The position numbers were made by a program, and so were the translations under genes. Positions 1 to 5,711 of a stretch of DNA of 6,008 nucleotides are shown in pieces; positions within the stretch are counted from its first letter, which is position 1; each line of letters opens with the position of its first letter. The notes under the pieces were generated by a model. That model worked only from the letters and a program-made list of their open reading frames with translations. It searched no databases and had not been told where the DNA came from. Source of the stretch: Treponema sp. (GTDB lineage: Bacteria; Spirochaetota; Spirochaetia; Treponematales; Breznakiellaceae); contig JAIRXT010000127.1 in assembly GCA_031268125.1 (NCBI GenBank), positions 1-6,008 of the forward strand, in the 5' to 3' direction.

Positions 1-54
1 CCAGGTCCTGTTGATGCCGACCCGCAATCCGATAGGATTAACTTTTTGTCCCAT
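1..54 (-). CDS. rpsC: 30S ribosomal protein S3, N-terminal 18 codons (partial)
   Basis: This is the start of S3, a 30S protein at the mRNA entry channel that binds the 3' domain of 16S rRNA. Only 18 codons are present, encoding MGQKVNPIGLRVGINRTW, the characteristic S3 opening with the Gly-Gln-Lys-Val-Asn-Pro-Ile-Gly motif; the gene continues beyond base 1. The ATG (54-52) follows the TAA of rplV (57-55) with no base between, so translation is probably coupled. A weak purine-rich ribosome-binding site (GGCGGGGA) lies inside the last rplV codons at about 60-67. The order rplV-rpsC is that of the standard S10 operon. The identification is firm despite the short fragment, because the motif and the position agree. 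Confidence 0.95.
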   Translation of the reverse strand, partial: MGQKVNPIGLRVGINRTW

Positions 55-426
55 TTATTTCCCCGCCTTGTTTGCTTCGTCGATTACCACGGTTATGTGG
101 CACATCCGTTTGAGGAGCATATCCGCCCGGCCCCGGGCGCGGAACCAGATCCGCTTCATCCGGGGGCCTTCGTCCACCAGTATTTCCTTTACGTACAGCA
201 TATCTTCCTCAAGCTGCTTGTTGGCGTTCAACGCGTTGGAGGCAGCGGACTTTACGGTCTTGCGGATCAGCCGGGCGCCCTTGTTGGAAATATTTTCCAG
301 CGTGGCCATGGCCTCGGTGTAGGGCTTGCGGCGGATCAGATCCGCCACGGGACGCACCTTGAAGGGCGAGGCCATGAGGAATTTTGACTTGGCCCGGTAA
401 CCGGACTTTTCTGCTTTTGCTTCCAT
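55..426 (-). CDS. rplV: 50S ribosomal protein L22
   Basis: L22 binds 23S rRNA in the early assembling 50S subunit, and its extended loop lines the peptide exit tunnel. The 123-residue product is somewhat longer than E. coli L22 (110), mainly through an N-terminal extension before the core motif FKVRPVADLIR (residues 22-32) and a short basic tail. The tunnel loop is recognisable around residues 86-104 (DEGPRMKRIWFRARGRAD), followed by the typical Lys-Arg-Met-Cys-His-Ile-Thr-Val-Val strand. The start chosen is the ATG at 426. Met18 (in FLMASPF) is a possible later start, but the first ATG sits 6 nt after the rpsS stop with a purine-rich AAGGGGTAGGA just upstream, so the longer form is preferred. 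It is sandwiched between rpsS and rpsC with almost no spacing, as in a coupled S10 operon. Confidence 0.97.
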   Translation of the reverse strand: MEAKAEKSGYRAKSKFLMASPFKVRPVADLIRRKPYTEAMATLENISNKGARLIRKTVKSAASNALNANKQLEEDMLYVKEILVDEGPRMKRIWFRARGRADMLLKRMCHITVVIDEANKAGK

Positions 427-432
427 ATAATC

Positions 433-714
433 CTACCCCTTGGAGGCCTTTTTATCCGATCCCGCGTGGCCCCGGAAAATCCGGGTGGGGGAAAATTCGC
501 CCAGCTTGTGACCGACCAGATTTTCCGTGATATACACGGGAACCCAGGTTTTTCCGTTATACACCGAAATAGTGCCGCCGACCATTTCGGGGATAATCGT
601 GGAACAGCGGGAATAGGTTTTGATCATCCTGCGATCCCCGACCTTGCTCATTTCCAGCACCTTCTTATAGAGACCCTTCTCTATAAAGGGCCCCTTTTTA
701 ATGGATCTTGACAC
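433..714 (-). CDS. rpsS: 30S ribosomal protein S19
   Basis: S19 sits in the head of the 30S subunit, next to S13, and contacts the A-site side of the decoding region. The 93-residue product matches the family length (92 in E. coli). It opens with SRSIKKGPF (residues 2-10), has the central MIKTYSRCSTI segment (30-40), and ends with the diagnostic GHKLGEFSPTR (68-78) and FRGHAG. The start codon is GTG (714-712), not ATG. It is supported by the universally conserved N-terminus and by AGGAG at 723-727, which overlaps the rplB stop codon and leaves 8 nt to the GTG. The 11-nt gap from rplB and the SD overlapping that stop suggest translational coupling. Its C-terminal tail is short and lysine/serine rich. 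Confidence 0.97.
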   Translation of the reverse strand: MSRSIKKGPFIEKGLYKKVLEMSKVGDRRMIKTYSRCSTIIPEMVGGTISVYNGKTWVPVYITENLVGHKLGEFSPTRIFRGHAGSDKKASKG

Positions 715-725
715 CCGCCTTTCTC

Positions 726-1553
726 CTATTTCTTCTTGCCGCGGCTTACGATAAACCGTGACGAAGGTTTATGCTTGCTCCGTGTTTTGTACCCCTTGGT
801 GGGCTTTCCCCAGGGAGTAACCGGATGAATACCCTTGTTCTTTCCTTCACCACCGCCATGGGGGTGATCGATGGGGTTCATAACCATGCCCCGGACCGTG
901 GGGCGAATCCCCAGCCAGCGCTTGCGGCCGGCCTTGCCCAAATGCACGTTCATGTGATCCTCGTTGCCCACCGTGCCGATGGTGGCGTAGCATTTCTTGA
1001 ACACCATCCGCATTTCCCCGGAGGGCAGCTTGAGGGTAACGTAGTCCCCTTCTTTTGCGGCGATCAGCGCGTGGGTCCCCGCGGAACGGGCCATTTGGCC
1101 GCCCTTTCCCAGGGTAAGCTCGATGTTATGCACCGTGAAGCCCAGGGGAATATTCTCCAGCGGCAGGGCGTTGCCGGTTTCGATGGGCGCCGTCGGGCCG
1201 CTGACTATGGTCGATCCTGTCACCAAGCCCTTGGGGGCGATGATGTAGCGCTTTTCGCCGTCCACATAGTTAATCAGCGCAATATTGGAACTCCGGTTGG
1301 GATCGTATTCCAGGGTGGCAACCTTGCCGGGTATGCCGATCTTGTCCCGCTTGAAGTCGATGGTCCGGTAACGCCGCTTGTGTCCGCCGCCCTTGTGCCA
1401 GACGCTGATCCGTCCACGGGAGTCGCGGCCCGCCTTTTCCGGGCGGCCCGTGGTCAGGGACTTTTCCGGCTTCCGCCTGGTCAGATCCGAATAATCCAGA
1501 CTCTGCCAGGTACGCATCCCCGATGTATAGGGCCTGTACGTTTTAATTCCCAT
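726..1553 (-). CDS. rplB: 50S ribosomal protein L2
   Basis: L2 is a large 23S rRNA-binding protein needed for subunit association and close to the peptidyl-transferase centre. The product has 275 residues (E. coli 273). Visible landmarks in order are MGIKTYRPYTSGMR at the N-terminus, the VWHKGGGHKRRYR basic motif (51-63) leading into the OB-fold RNA-binding domain, the SH3-like domain around 130-200 with GKGGQMARSAGTHA, and the conserved MNPIDHPHGGGEG (225-237). His230 corresponds to the E. coli His229 linked to peptidyl-transferase function. The C-terminus ends with a basic tail rich in Lys and Arg. The ATG at 1553 is preceded by GGGGG (1560-1564) with a 6-nt spacer, a purine run rather than a textbook SD. 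It follows rplW by 21 nt and precedes rpsS by 11 nt. Confidence 0.98.
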   Translation of the reverse strand: MGIKTYRPYTSGMRTWQSLDYSDLTRRKPEKSLTTGRPEKAGRDSRGRISVWHKGGGHKRRYRTIDFKRDKIGIPGKVATLEYDPNRSSNIALINYVDGEKRYIIAPKGLVTGSTIVSGPTAPIETGNALPLENIPLGFTVHNIELTLGKGGQMARSAGTHALIAAKEGDYVTLKLPSGEMRMVFKKCYATIGTVGNEDHMNVHLGKAGRKRWLGIRPTVRGMVMNPIDHPHGGGEGKNKGIHPVTPWGKPTKGYKTRSKHKPSSRFIVSRGKKK

Positions 1554-1574
1554 ATAATTCCCCCGCGTCCTTGC

Positions 1575-1859
1575 CTATACGCCTTCAAAAAGGCTGATCT
1601 TCTCGCCCTTGGGAAGGCGGACAATCGCCTTTTTCCAGGCCGCCGTGTGTCCGGCGCGGTTCCGCAGCCGTTTGGGCTTGGGCGCAACCACCATCACCGT
1701 ACAGGCAATGGGGTGAACATTGAACAACCTTCGCACCGCTTCTTTTATCTGTATCTTCGTGGCCGAAAAATCGACCTTGAACACGTATTTGCCCTCTTCC
1801 CGCAACCCGTTGGCTTTTTCGGAAAGCACCGGCTCGATAAGTATCTGCTCGTAAATCAT
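1575..1859 (-). CDS. rplW: 50S ribosomal protein L23
   Basis: L23 lies at the peptide exit of the 50S subunit and is the docking site for trigger factor and SRP. The 94-residue product fits the family (100 in E. coli). It shows PVLSEK near the N-terminus, where Glu14 aligns with the trigger-factor docking Glu18 of E. coli, then YVFKVDFSATKIQIKEAV (25-42). The loop WKKAIVRLPKGEKI (75-88) is also typical. The ATG (1859-1857) overlaps the rplD stop TGA in an ATGA arrangement (4 nt shared), and a strong SD, GAGGAGG (1867-1873), lies inside the rplD 3' end with a 7-nt spacer. This geometry fixes the start and indicates tight coupling to L4 synthesis. Confidence 0.97.
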   Translation of the reverse strand: MIYEQILIEPVLSEKANGLREEGKYVFKVDFSATKIQIKEAVRRLFNVHPIACTVMVVAPKPKRLRNRAGHTAAWKKAIVRLPKGEKISLFEGV

Positions 1860-2506
1860 TCAACGGCCTCCTCTGCTGCTTCGCCTTCGCCGTAGAATTC
1901 GCTCAATTTTTTGGTGGCGCCTTCCAGGATGATAACCCGGCGGCCATAGAAAATATCGTGGGCCCGCAGGCGGCTATAGGAAAGAAAGCTGAGCCAGGGG
2001 ATATTGGCCCCGGCCCGCCGGATCATGGCATCGTCATTGTTGAGGATGATCACGGTCCGCTGGCTTTCGCCAAAGTTCTTCAATATATTTGCCAGTTCGC
2101 CGGTTTTTCCCGATTCGACGGAAAAATCCTCAACCACCGTAAGGGTATCGCTTTGGGCCTTCAAACTCAATATCGTTTTAAGCGCCTGGCGTTTGGCCTT
2201 TTTCGGCATGGAATAGGAAAAATCCCTGGGCTTCGGCCCGAACACCACGCCACCGCCTACCATAAGGGGTGATTTCTTGTCCCCCCGGCGGGCGCGGCCC
2301 GTGCCTTTCTGCTTGTAGGGCTTGGCATTGGACCCGTGGACTTCGCCCCGGTCCCTGGTGCTGGCGGTGCCCAGCCGCTTGTTGGCAAGCTCGTTGTTGA
2401 TGGCGTACCAGATAAGGTCTTCGTTTACCGGAAGGCCGAAAACCGCGTCATCCAACTCTACGGTCCTGAGTTCCTTGCCATCCCTGGAATACACTGTGCG
2501 ATTCAT
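1856..2506 (-). CDS. rplD: 50S ribosomal protein L4
   Basis: L4 binds domain I of 23S rRNA early in assembly, and its long loop forms part of the exit-tunnel constriction. In E. coli it is also the autogenous repressor of the S10 operon. The product has 216 residues (E. coli 201). The extended loop is clear at about residues 47-100: TRDRGEVHGSNAKPYKQKG, then TGRARRGDKKSP and a Gly-rich FGPKPR segment, followed by KKAKRQALK. The globular part includes the VIILNNDDAMIRRAGANI region. The C-terminus is an acidic tail (GEGEAAEEAVE), and its Glu-Glu codons double as the rplW Shine-Dalgarno. The ATG at 2506 has only a weak GGGGA upstream (2511-2515) and lies 11 nt after the rplC stop, so coupling probably helps initiation. 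Confidence 0.97.
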   Translation of the reverse strand: MNRTVYSRDGKELRTVELDDAVFGLPVNEDLIWYAINNELANKRLGTASTRDRGEVHGSNAKPYKQKGTGRARRGDKKSPLMVGGGVVFGPKPRDFSYSMPKKAKRQALKTILSLKAQSDTLTVVEDFSVESGKTGELANILKNFGESQRTVIILNNDDAMIRRAGANIPWLSFLSYSRLRAHDIFYGRRVIILEGATKKLSEFYGEGEAAEEAVE

Positions 2507-2517
2507 TGTTTCCCCGC

Positions 2518-3138
2518 CTACTTCTTCACCGCGGCCCGGATCACCACGAGTCCCTTGTTTATTCCGGGGACCGCGCCGCGAACCATGATGAGCTTGTTTT
2601 CAACATCAACTTTGATGACCCTCTGGCTCAAAACCGTAACCTGCTCCCGGCCCATGCGGCCCGGCAACTTCATGTTCTTGAAGGTGCGGCCCGGATAGGT
2701 TGACTGCCCGGTTGAGCCGGGTTCCCGGTGGAACTTGGAGCCGTGGGTGCTTCGGCCTCCCTTGAAACCCCAGCGCTTTATAACGCCCTGGGTGCCCTTG
2801 CCCTTGGATACCCCGGTGACATCCACCCAGCGGATACCCTCAAACACCTCTATGCCCAACTCGTCCCCGTCGACAACTTCCTTTTCAAAATCCCGAAATT
2901 CCTTAATGCGCTTCTTTGGCTTGATATTCTCTGGAAACTGCCCGGCGTAGGGCTTGCTCACCCTGTTCTGTTTCATGTCGTCAACCCCGAGAAGCACGGC
3001 GGCATAACCGTCCTTGTCCCTGGTTTTGCTGGCGATGACGGTGTTGGGATCAATCCTCAGCACCGTTACCGGAACCAGGTTGCCCTCGTCATCAAAAACC
3101 TGCGTCATGCCCACTTTTTTGGCCATTAGCCCCAACAT
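2518..3138 (-). CDS. rplC: 50S ribosomal protein L3
   Basis: L3 is an early-binding 50S protein whose long extension reaches towards the peptidyl-transferase centre. The product has 206 residues (E. coli 209). It starts MLGLMAKKVGMTQVF, has the DVTGVSKGKGTQGVIKRW block (106-123), and then the loop with HREPGSTGQSTYPGR (137-151). Gln145 lies where E. coli L3 is N5-methylated by PrmB. The GRMGREQVTV motif follows. The frame stays open to an upstream ATG at 3168, but the start at 3138 is chosen because the L3 N-terminus begins there and GGAG (3145-3148) sits 6 nt upstream. The extra 10 residues of the longer form would be encoded by the hairpin-rich spacer after rpsJ. ATG 3126 (MAKKVGM) is a less likely alternative. 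Confidence 0.96.
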   Translation of the reverse strand: MLGLMAKKVGMTQVFDDEGNLVPVTVLRIDPNTVIASKTRDKDGYAAVLLGVDDMKQNRVSKPYAGQFPENIKPKKRIKEFRDFEKEVVDGDELGIEVFEGIRWVDVTGVSKGKGTQGVIKRWGFKGGRSTHGSKFHREPGSTGQSTYPGRTFKNMKLPGRMGREQVTVLSQRVIKVDVENKLIMVRGAVPGINKGLVVIRAAVKK

Positions 3139-3144
3139 AATAAA

Positions 3145-3148
3145 CTCC
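3145..3148 (-). promoter_or_regulatory. rplC ribosome-binding site
   Basis: GGAG on the minus strand stands 6 nt before the ATG at 3138. It decides between the three possible rplC starts (3168, 3138, 3126) in favour of 3138. It lies 3 nt downstream of a 6-bp GC-only hairpin. Confidence 0.75.
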
Positions 3149-3151
3149 AAA

Positions 3152-3166
3152 GCGGCGATCCGCCGC
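3152..3166 (-). other. GC-only hairpin before rplC
   Basis: On the minus strand GCGGCG-gat-CGCCGC forms a perfect 6-bp, all-GC stem with a 3-nt loop. It is followed by only three T residues before the rplC ribosome-binding site, so it is not a convincing intrinsic terminator. A role in pausing, processing or modulating rplC translation is inference. Confidence 0.6.
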
Positions 3167-3179
3167 AACCCAACGGGTT
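3167..3179 (-). other. Hairpin directly after the rpsJ stop codon
   Basis: On the minus strand AACCC-gtt-GGGTT forms a perfect 5-bp stem with a 3-nt loop. It begins at the first base after the rpsJ TAG and abuts the next hairpin (3152-3166) with no base between. Together the two structures occupy 28 of the 41 nt between rpsJ and rplC. No function can be assigned from sequence alone. Confidence 0.55.
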
Positions 3180-3488
3180 CTACTGTTTTATCTCTACATC
3201 CACGCCCGCGGGCAATTCCAACTTCATCAGGGAATCCATTACCTCAGCGGAAGGGCTTATAATATCGATCAACCGCTTATGGGTGCGCATTTCAAATTGC
3301 TCCCTCGCCTTTTTATTAACGTGGGGAGAACGAAGCACCGTAACCTTGTTGATCCGGGTGGGAAGGGGGATGGGTCCGGTAACCTTGGCTCCCGCCTTCT
3401 GAACCGTCTGAACAATGGATTTCGCGCTCTGGTCGATCAATTCCACATCGAAACCGCGTAATCGAACGCGAATTCGTTCCTTAGCCAT
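3180..3488 (-). CDS. rpsJ: 30S ribosomal protein S10 (NusE)
   Basis: S10 is a 30S head protein and, as NusE, also joins NusB in transcription antitermination. The product has 102 residues (E. coli 103). Landmarks are the start MAKERIRVRLRGFD, the IPLPTRINKVTVLRSPHVNK stretch (40-59) covering the long loop, then REQFEMRTHKRLIDI (62-76) and the C-terminal LPAGVDVEIKQ. The frame stays open 21 codons further up to an ATG at 3551, but that segment is spacer sequence containing a hairpin. The start at 3488 matches the family N-terminus and has GGAGGA (3492-3497) immediately upstream, with a rather short spacer. It is the first gene of the S10 cluster proper and follows tuf by 77 nt. Confidence 0.97.
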   Translation of the reverse strand: MAKERIRVRLRGFDVELIDQSAKSIVQTVQKAGAKVTGPIPLPTRINKVTVLRSPHVNKKAREQFEMRTHKRLIDIISPSAEVMDSLMKLELPAGVDVEIKQ

Positions 3489-3491
3489 TAT

Positions 3492-3497
3492 TCCTCC
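3492..3497 (-). promoter_or_regulatory. rpsJ ribosome-binding site
   Basis: GGAGGA on the minus strand lies just 3 nt (4 nt from GGAGG) before the ATG at 3488. It supports this start over the upstream ATG at 3551. It lies 8 nt downstream of the base of the tuf-rpsJ hairpin. Confidence 0.8.
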
Positions 3498-3505
3498 GAT
3501 GACGT

Positions 3506-3544
3506 GGGAAGTATTTCCCGGCAAGCCGCCTGAAAATACTTCCC
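3506..3544 (-). other. 11-bp hairpin in the tuf-rpsJ spacer
   Basis: A perfect 11-bp inverted repeat (arms 3534-3544 and 3506-3516, GGGAAGTATTT with AAATACTTCCC on the minus strand) encloses a 17-nt GC-rich loop. The 3' arm can instead fold with the end of the loop as GGGAA-atac-TTCCC (3506-3519), so two mutually exclusive structures are possible. No T-run follows, so it is unlikely to be an intrinsic terminator. Its place just before the rpsJ ribosome-binding site is where the S10 leader of other bacteria carries its autoregulatory structure; a regulatory role here is inference. Confidence 0.6.
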
Positions 3545-3565
3545 GTATCAATCCTGCAATCGGTG

Positions 3566-4756
<1,191 letters not shown>

Positions 4757-4763
4757 ATTCGTG

Positions 4764-4771
4764 TCCTCCTT
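4764..4771 (-). promoter_or_regulatory. Strong tuf ribosome-binding site
   Basis: AAGGAGGA on the minus strand, 7 nt before the ATG at 4756, is the best Shine-Dalgarno in the window, consistent with the very high expression expected of EF-Tu. Confidence 0.88.
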
Positions 4772-4804
4772 ACGTTTTTGGGCACATAATTTCGTTCATC
4801 CACC

Positions 4805-4818
4805 ACCCCAAAAGGGGT
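4805..4818 (-). repeat. Palindrome with TTTT loop, proximal to tuf
   Basis: ACCCC-TTTT-GGGGT on the minus strand is a perfect 5-bp inverted repeat around four T residues. It could be an RNA hairpin at the start of the tuf leader or a DNA-binding site. A second palindrome of the same design lies at 4835-4848, with centres 30 bp apart. Confidence 0.55.
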
Positions 4819-4822
4819 CTGT

Positions 4823-4851
4823 AGTATAGCTAAACGCTCAAAAGAGCGCAA
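4823..4851 (-). promoter_or_regulatory. Candidate promoter for tuf and the S10 cluster
   Basis: On the minus strand TTGCGC (4846-4851) and TATACT (4823-4828) are separated by 17 bp. The -10 matches the consensus at 5 of 6 positions; the -35 keeps only the TTG. Transcription would start near 4816, giving a leader of about 60 nt before tuf. A promoter in this gap is expected because a long non-coding stretch separates rpsG from tuf, but this particular site is a guess. Another TATACT at 4872-4877 lacks a recognisable -35. Confidence 0.35.
4835..4848 (-). repeat. Palindrome with TTTT loop, distal to tuf
   Basis: CGCTC-TTTT-GAGCG on the minus strand is a perfect 5-bp inverted repeat around four T residues, followed by GTTTAGC. 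It overlaps the -35 and spacer of the candidate promoter (4823-4851), so it could be an operator. If transcribed from further upstream, it could be a weak terminator-like hairpin. The sequence does not decide between these. Confidence 0.5.
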
Positions 4852-4989
4852 GCCGTTCAAAACAGGGGAATAGTATAAGCGGTAAAGACAGAAGAAACGA
4901 TTAGACGGGTACATTACCGTCCCGTTCCACCTATCTCATCTTATATAATCCCTTCCTCATACACAGCGCTACGATGATCGGTTTGGAAA

Positions 4990-5015
4990 AGGAAAAATCC
5001 TGGGAGATTTTTCCT
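4990..5015 (-). terminator. Possible terminator of the rpsL-rpsG transcript
   Basis: A perfect 10-bp inverted repeat, AGGAAAAATC-tcccag-GATTTTTCCT on the minus strand, is followed by TTTCC. The T-rich 3' arm and trailing T residues look terminator-like, but the stem is AT-rich (four GC pairs), which is weaker than a classical intrinsic terminator. It lies about 214 nt after the rpsG stop and upstream of the candidate tuf promoter. It could instead be a processing or binding site. Confidence 0.4.
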
Positions 5016-5062
5016 CCGAGACCCCGCGCCGTTCACCAAACCTTGCCTTCAACGGGCAACAG

Positions 5063-5092
5063 ACTATTTCATGCCATGCTATCCTCTGTCAC
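5063..5092 (-). promoter_or_regulatory. Weak candidate promoter in the rpsG-tuf gap
   Basis: On the minus strand GTGACA (5087-5092, 5 of 6 to the -35 consensus) and AATAGT (5063-5068, 4 of 6 to the -10) are 18 bp apart. If real it would transcribe through the 4990-5015 hairpin, giving a long structured tuf leader. Confidence 0.2.
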
Positions 5093-5166
5093 CTCCCCGA
5101 AAGCCGCCCGGCGCGGTAATCGTGATCCGGCACACAGCGCCGAATCTTTATTTCAAAGAGCCATTC

Positions 5167-5180
5167 CGGGGCGGACCCCG
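5167..5180 (-). other. GC-rich hairpin in the rpsG-tuf gap
   Basis: CGGGG-tccg-CCCCG on the minus strand is a 5-bp, all-GC stem with a 4-nt loop. No T-run follows it, so it does not look like an intrinsic terminator. Confidence 0.45.
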
Positions 5181-5213
5181 AACCTTTCCCAAAACCGCGG
5201 CATAATTTCCGCT

Positions 5214-5228
5214 CCCGCTTTTAGCGGG
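5214..5228 (-). other. Hairpin immediately after the rpsG stop codon
   Basis: CCCGCT-aaa-AGCGGG on the minus strand is a perfect 6-bp stem that starts at the first base after the TAG of rpsG. The bases after it (AGCGGAAATTATG) contain no T-run, so it would not be a standard intrinsic terminator. It may protect the 3' end of the message or mark a processing site (inference). Confidence 0.5.
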
Positions 5229-5699
5229 CTACCACCTGTAATGGGCAAAAGCCTTGTTGGCTTCGGCCATCTTATGGGTATCTTCCTTCTTCTTGAACGC
5301 TGTTCCGGTGTTATTATACGCATCCAGCAGTTCCGCGGCAAGCCTTTCATCCATGCCCCGGCCGGACCGTTTTCTGGCGGCGCTGATAAGCCAGCGCATC
5401 CCCAGGGCTTCCCGCCGGGACTCCCGAATCTCCACCGGAACCTGGTAGGTGGCTCCGCCGACCCGCCGGGATTTGACTTCGATATTGGGCTTGACGTTTT
5501 CCAGGGCTTTAAGAAACACCTCCAGGGGCTCCTTGTCCGCCTTGGCTTGCAGGGTTGCCAGCGCCCCGTGGACTATCCGCAGGGAAACCGAACGCTTCCC
5601 CTCCCACATCATGCGGTTCACAAACTTGGAAACCACCACGCTATTATACTTGGGATCCGGCAAAATGCCTCGATCCACGGTCTTTTTCTTGCGTCCCAC
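5229..5699 (-). CDS. rpsG: 30S ribosomal protein S7
   Basis: S7 nucleates assembly of the 30S head by binding the 3' domain of 16S rRNA, and it contacts E-site tRNA. The 156-residue product is the usual bacterial length. It opens GRKKKTVDRGILPDPKYNS (2-20), has the basic hairpin region VKSRRVGGATYQVPVEIR (75-92), then RWLISAARKRSGRGM (102-116), and ends MAEANKAFAHYRW. The start is GTG (5699-5697): the only upstream in-frame codons are GGG-GCA-TCC after the rpsL stop, and the next Met is residue 30. AGGGGG overlapping the rpsL TAG is the only SD-like element, so translation is likely coupled to rpsL. In E. coli S7 is the str-operon autoregulator; no such site can be judged here. Confidence 0.97.
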   Translation of the reverse strand: MGRKKKTVDRGILPDPKYNSVVVSKFVNRMMWEGKRSVSLRIVHGALATLQAKADKEPLEVFLKALENVKPNIEVKSRRVGGATYQVPVEIRESRREALGMRWLISAARKRSGRGMDERLAAELLDAYNNTGTAFKKKEDTHKMAEANKAFAHYRW

Positions 5700-5703
5700 G
5701 GAT

Positions 5704-5711
5704 GCCCCCTA
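5704..5711 (-). promoter_or_regulatory. rpsG ribosome-binding site overlapping the rpsL stop
   Basis: TAGGGGGC on the minus strand combines the rpsL stop codon with a run of five G that serves as an imperfect Shine-Dalgarno for the GTG at 5699. The overlap points to coupled translation of S12 and S7. Confidence 0.5.

Larger units (their letters stand above)
4757..5228 (-). other. 472-nt non-coding gap between rpsG and tuf
   Basis: This stretch lies where str operons usually carry fusA, yet I see no EF-G motifs or any other credible coding sequence on either strand. From the rpsG side it contains a hairpin just after the stop codon (5214-5228), a GC-rich hairpin (5167-5180), a weak candidate promoter (5063-5092) and a small TTGCC/GGCAA stem (5043-5059). 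These are followed by a 10-bp terminator-like hairpin (4990-5015), two TTTT-loop palindromes (4835-4848 and 4805-4818), a candidate promoter (4823-4851) and the tuf ribosome-binding site. Composition is less GC-rich near tuf than in the neighbouring genes. The most economical reading is the end of the rpsL-rpsG transcript plus the promoter and leader of the tuf-S10 transcript. Confidence 0.75.

Noticed and set aside
1481..1687. Minus-strand 68-codon frame across the rplW-rplB junction
   Set aside because: It is an out-of-frame shadow of two certain genes.
771..1895. Long plus-strand open frame of 374 codons antisense to rplB and rplW
   Set aside because: It lies wholly opposite recognised ribosomal protein genes; GC-rich third positions in those genes keep the opposite strand free of stops. 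The translation shows no known domain and no good ribosome-binding site.
3139..3168. 10-codon N-terminal extension of rplC from an ATG at 3168
   Set aside because: The GGAG at 3145-3148 and the conserved L3 start favour 3138; the extension is encoded by hairpin sequence.
3489..3551. 21-codon N-terminal extension of rpsJ from an ATG at 3551
   Set aside because: The extension lies upstream of the clear GGAGGA at 3492-3497, covers a hairpin, and is not part of the S10 family N-terminus.
4941..4949. TATAAT on the plus strand (4944-4949) as a promoter
   Set aside because: It points away from tuf, drives no gene on the plus strand, and I found no matching -35; the reverse reading TATATA/TATAAG also lacks a -35.
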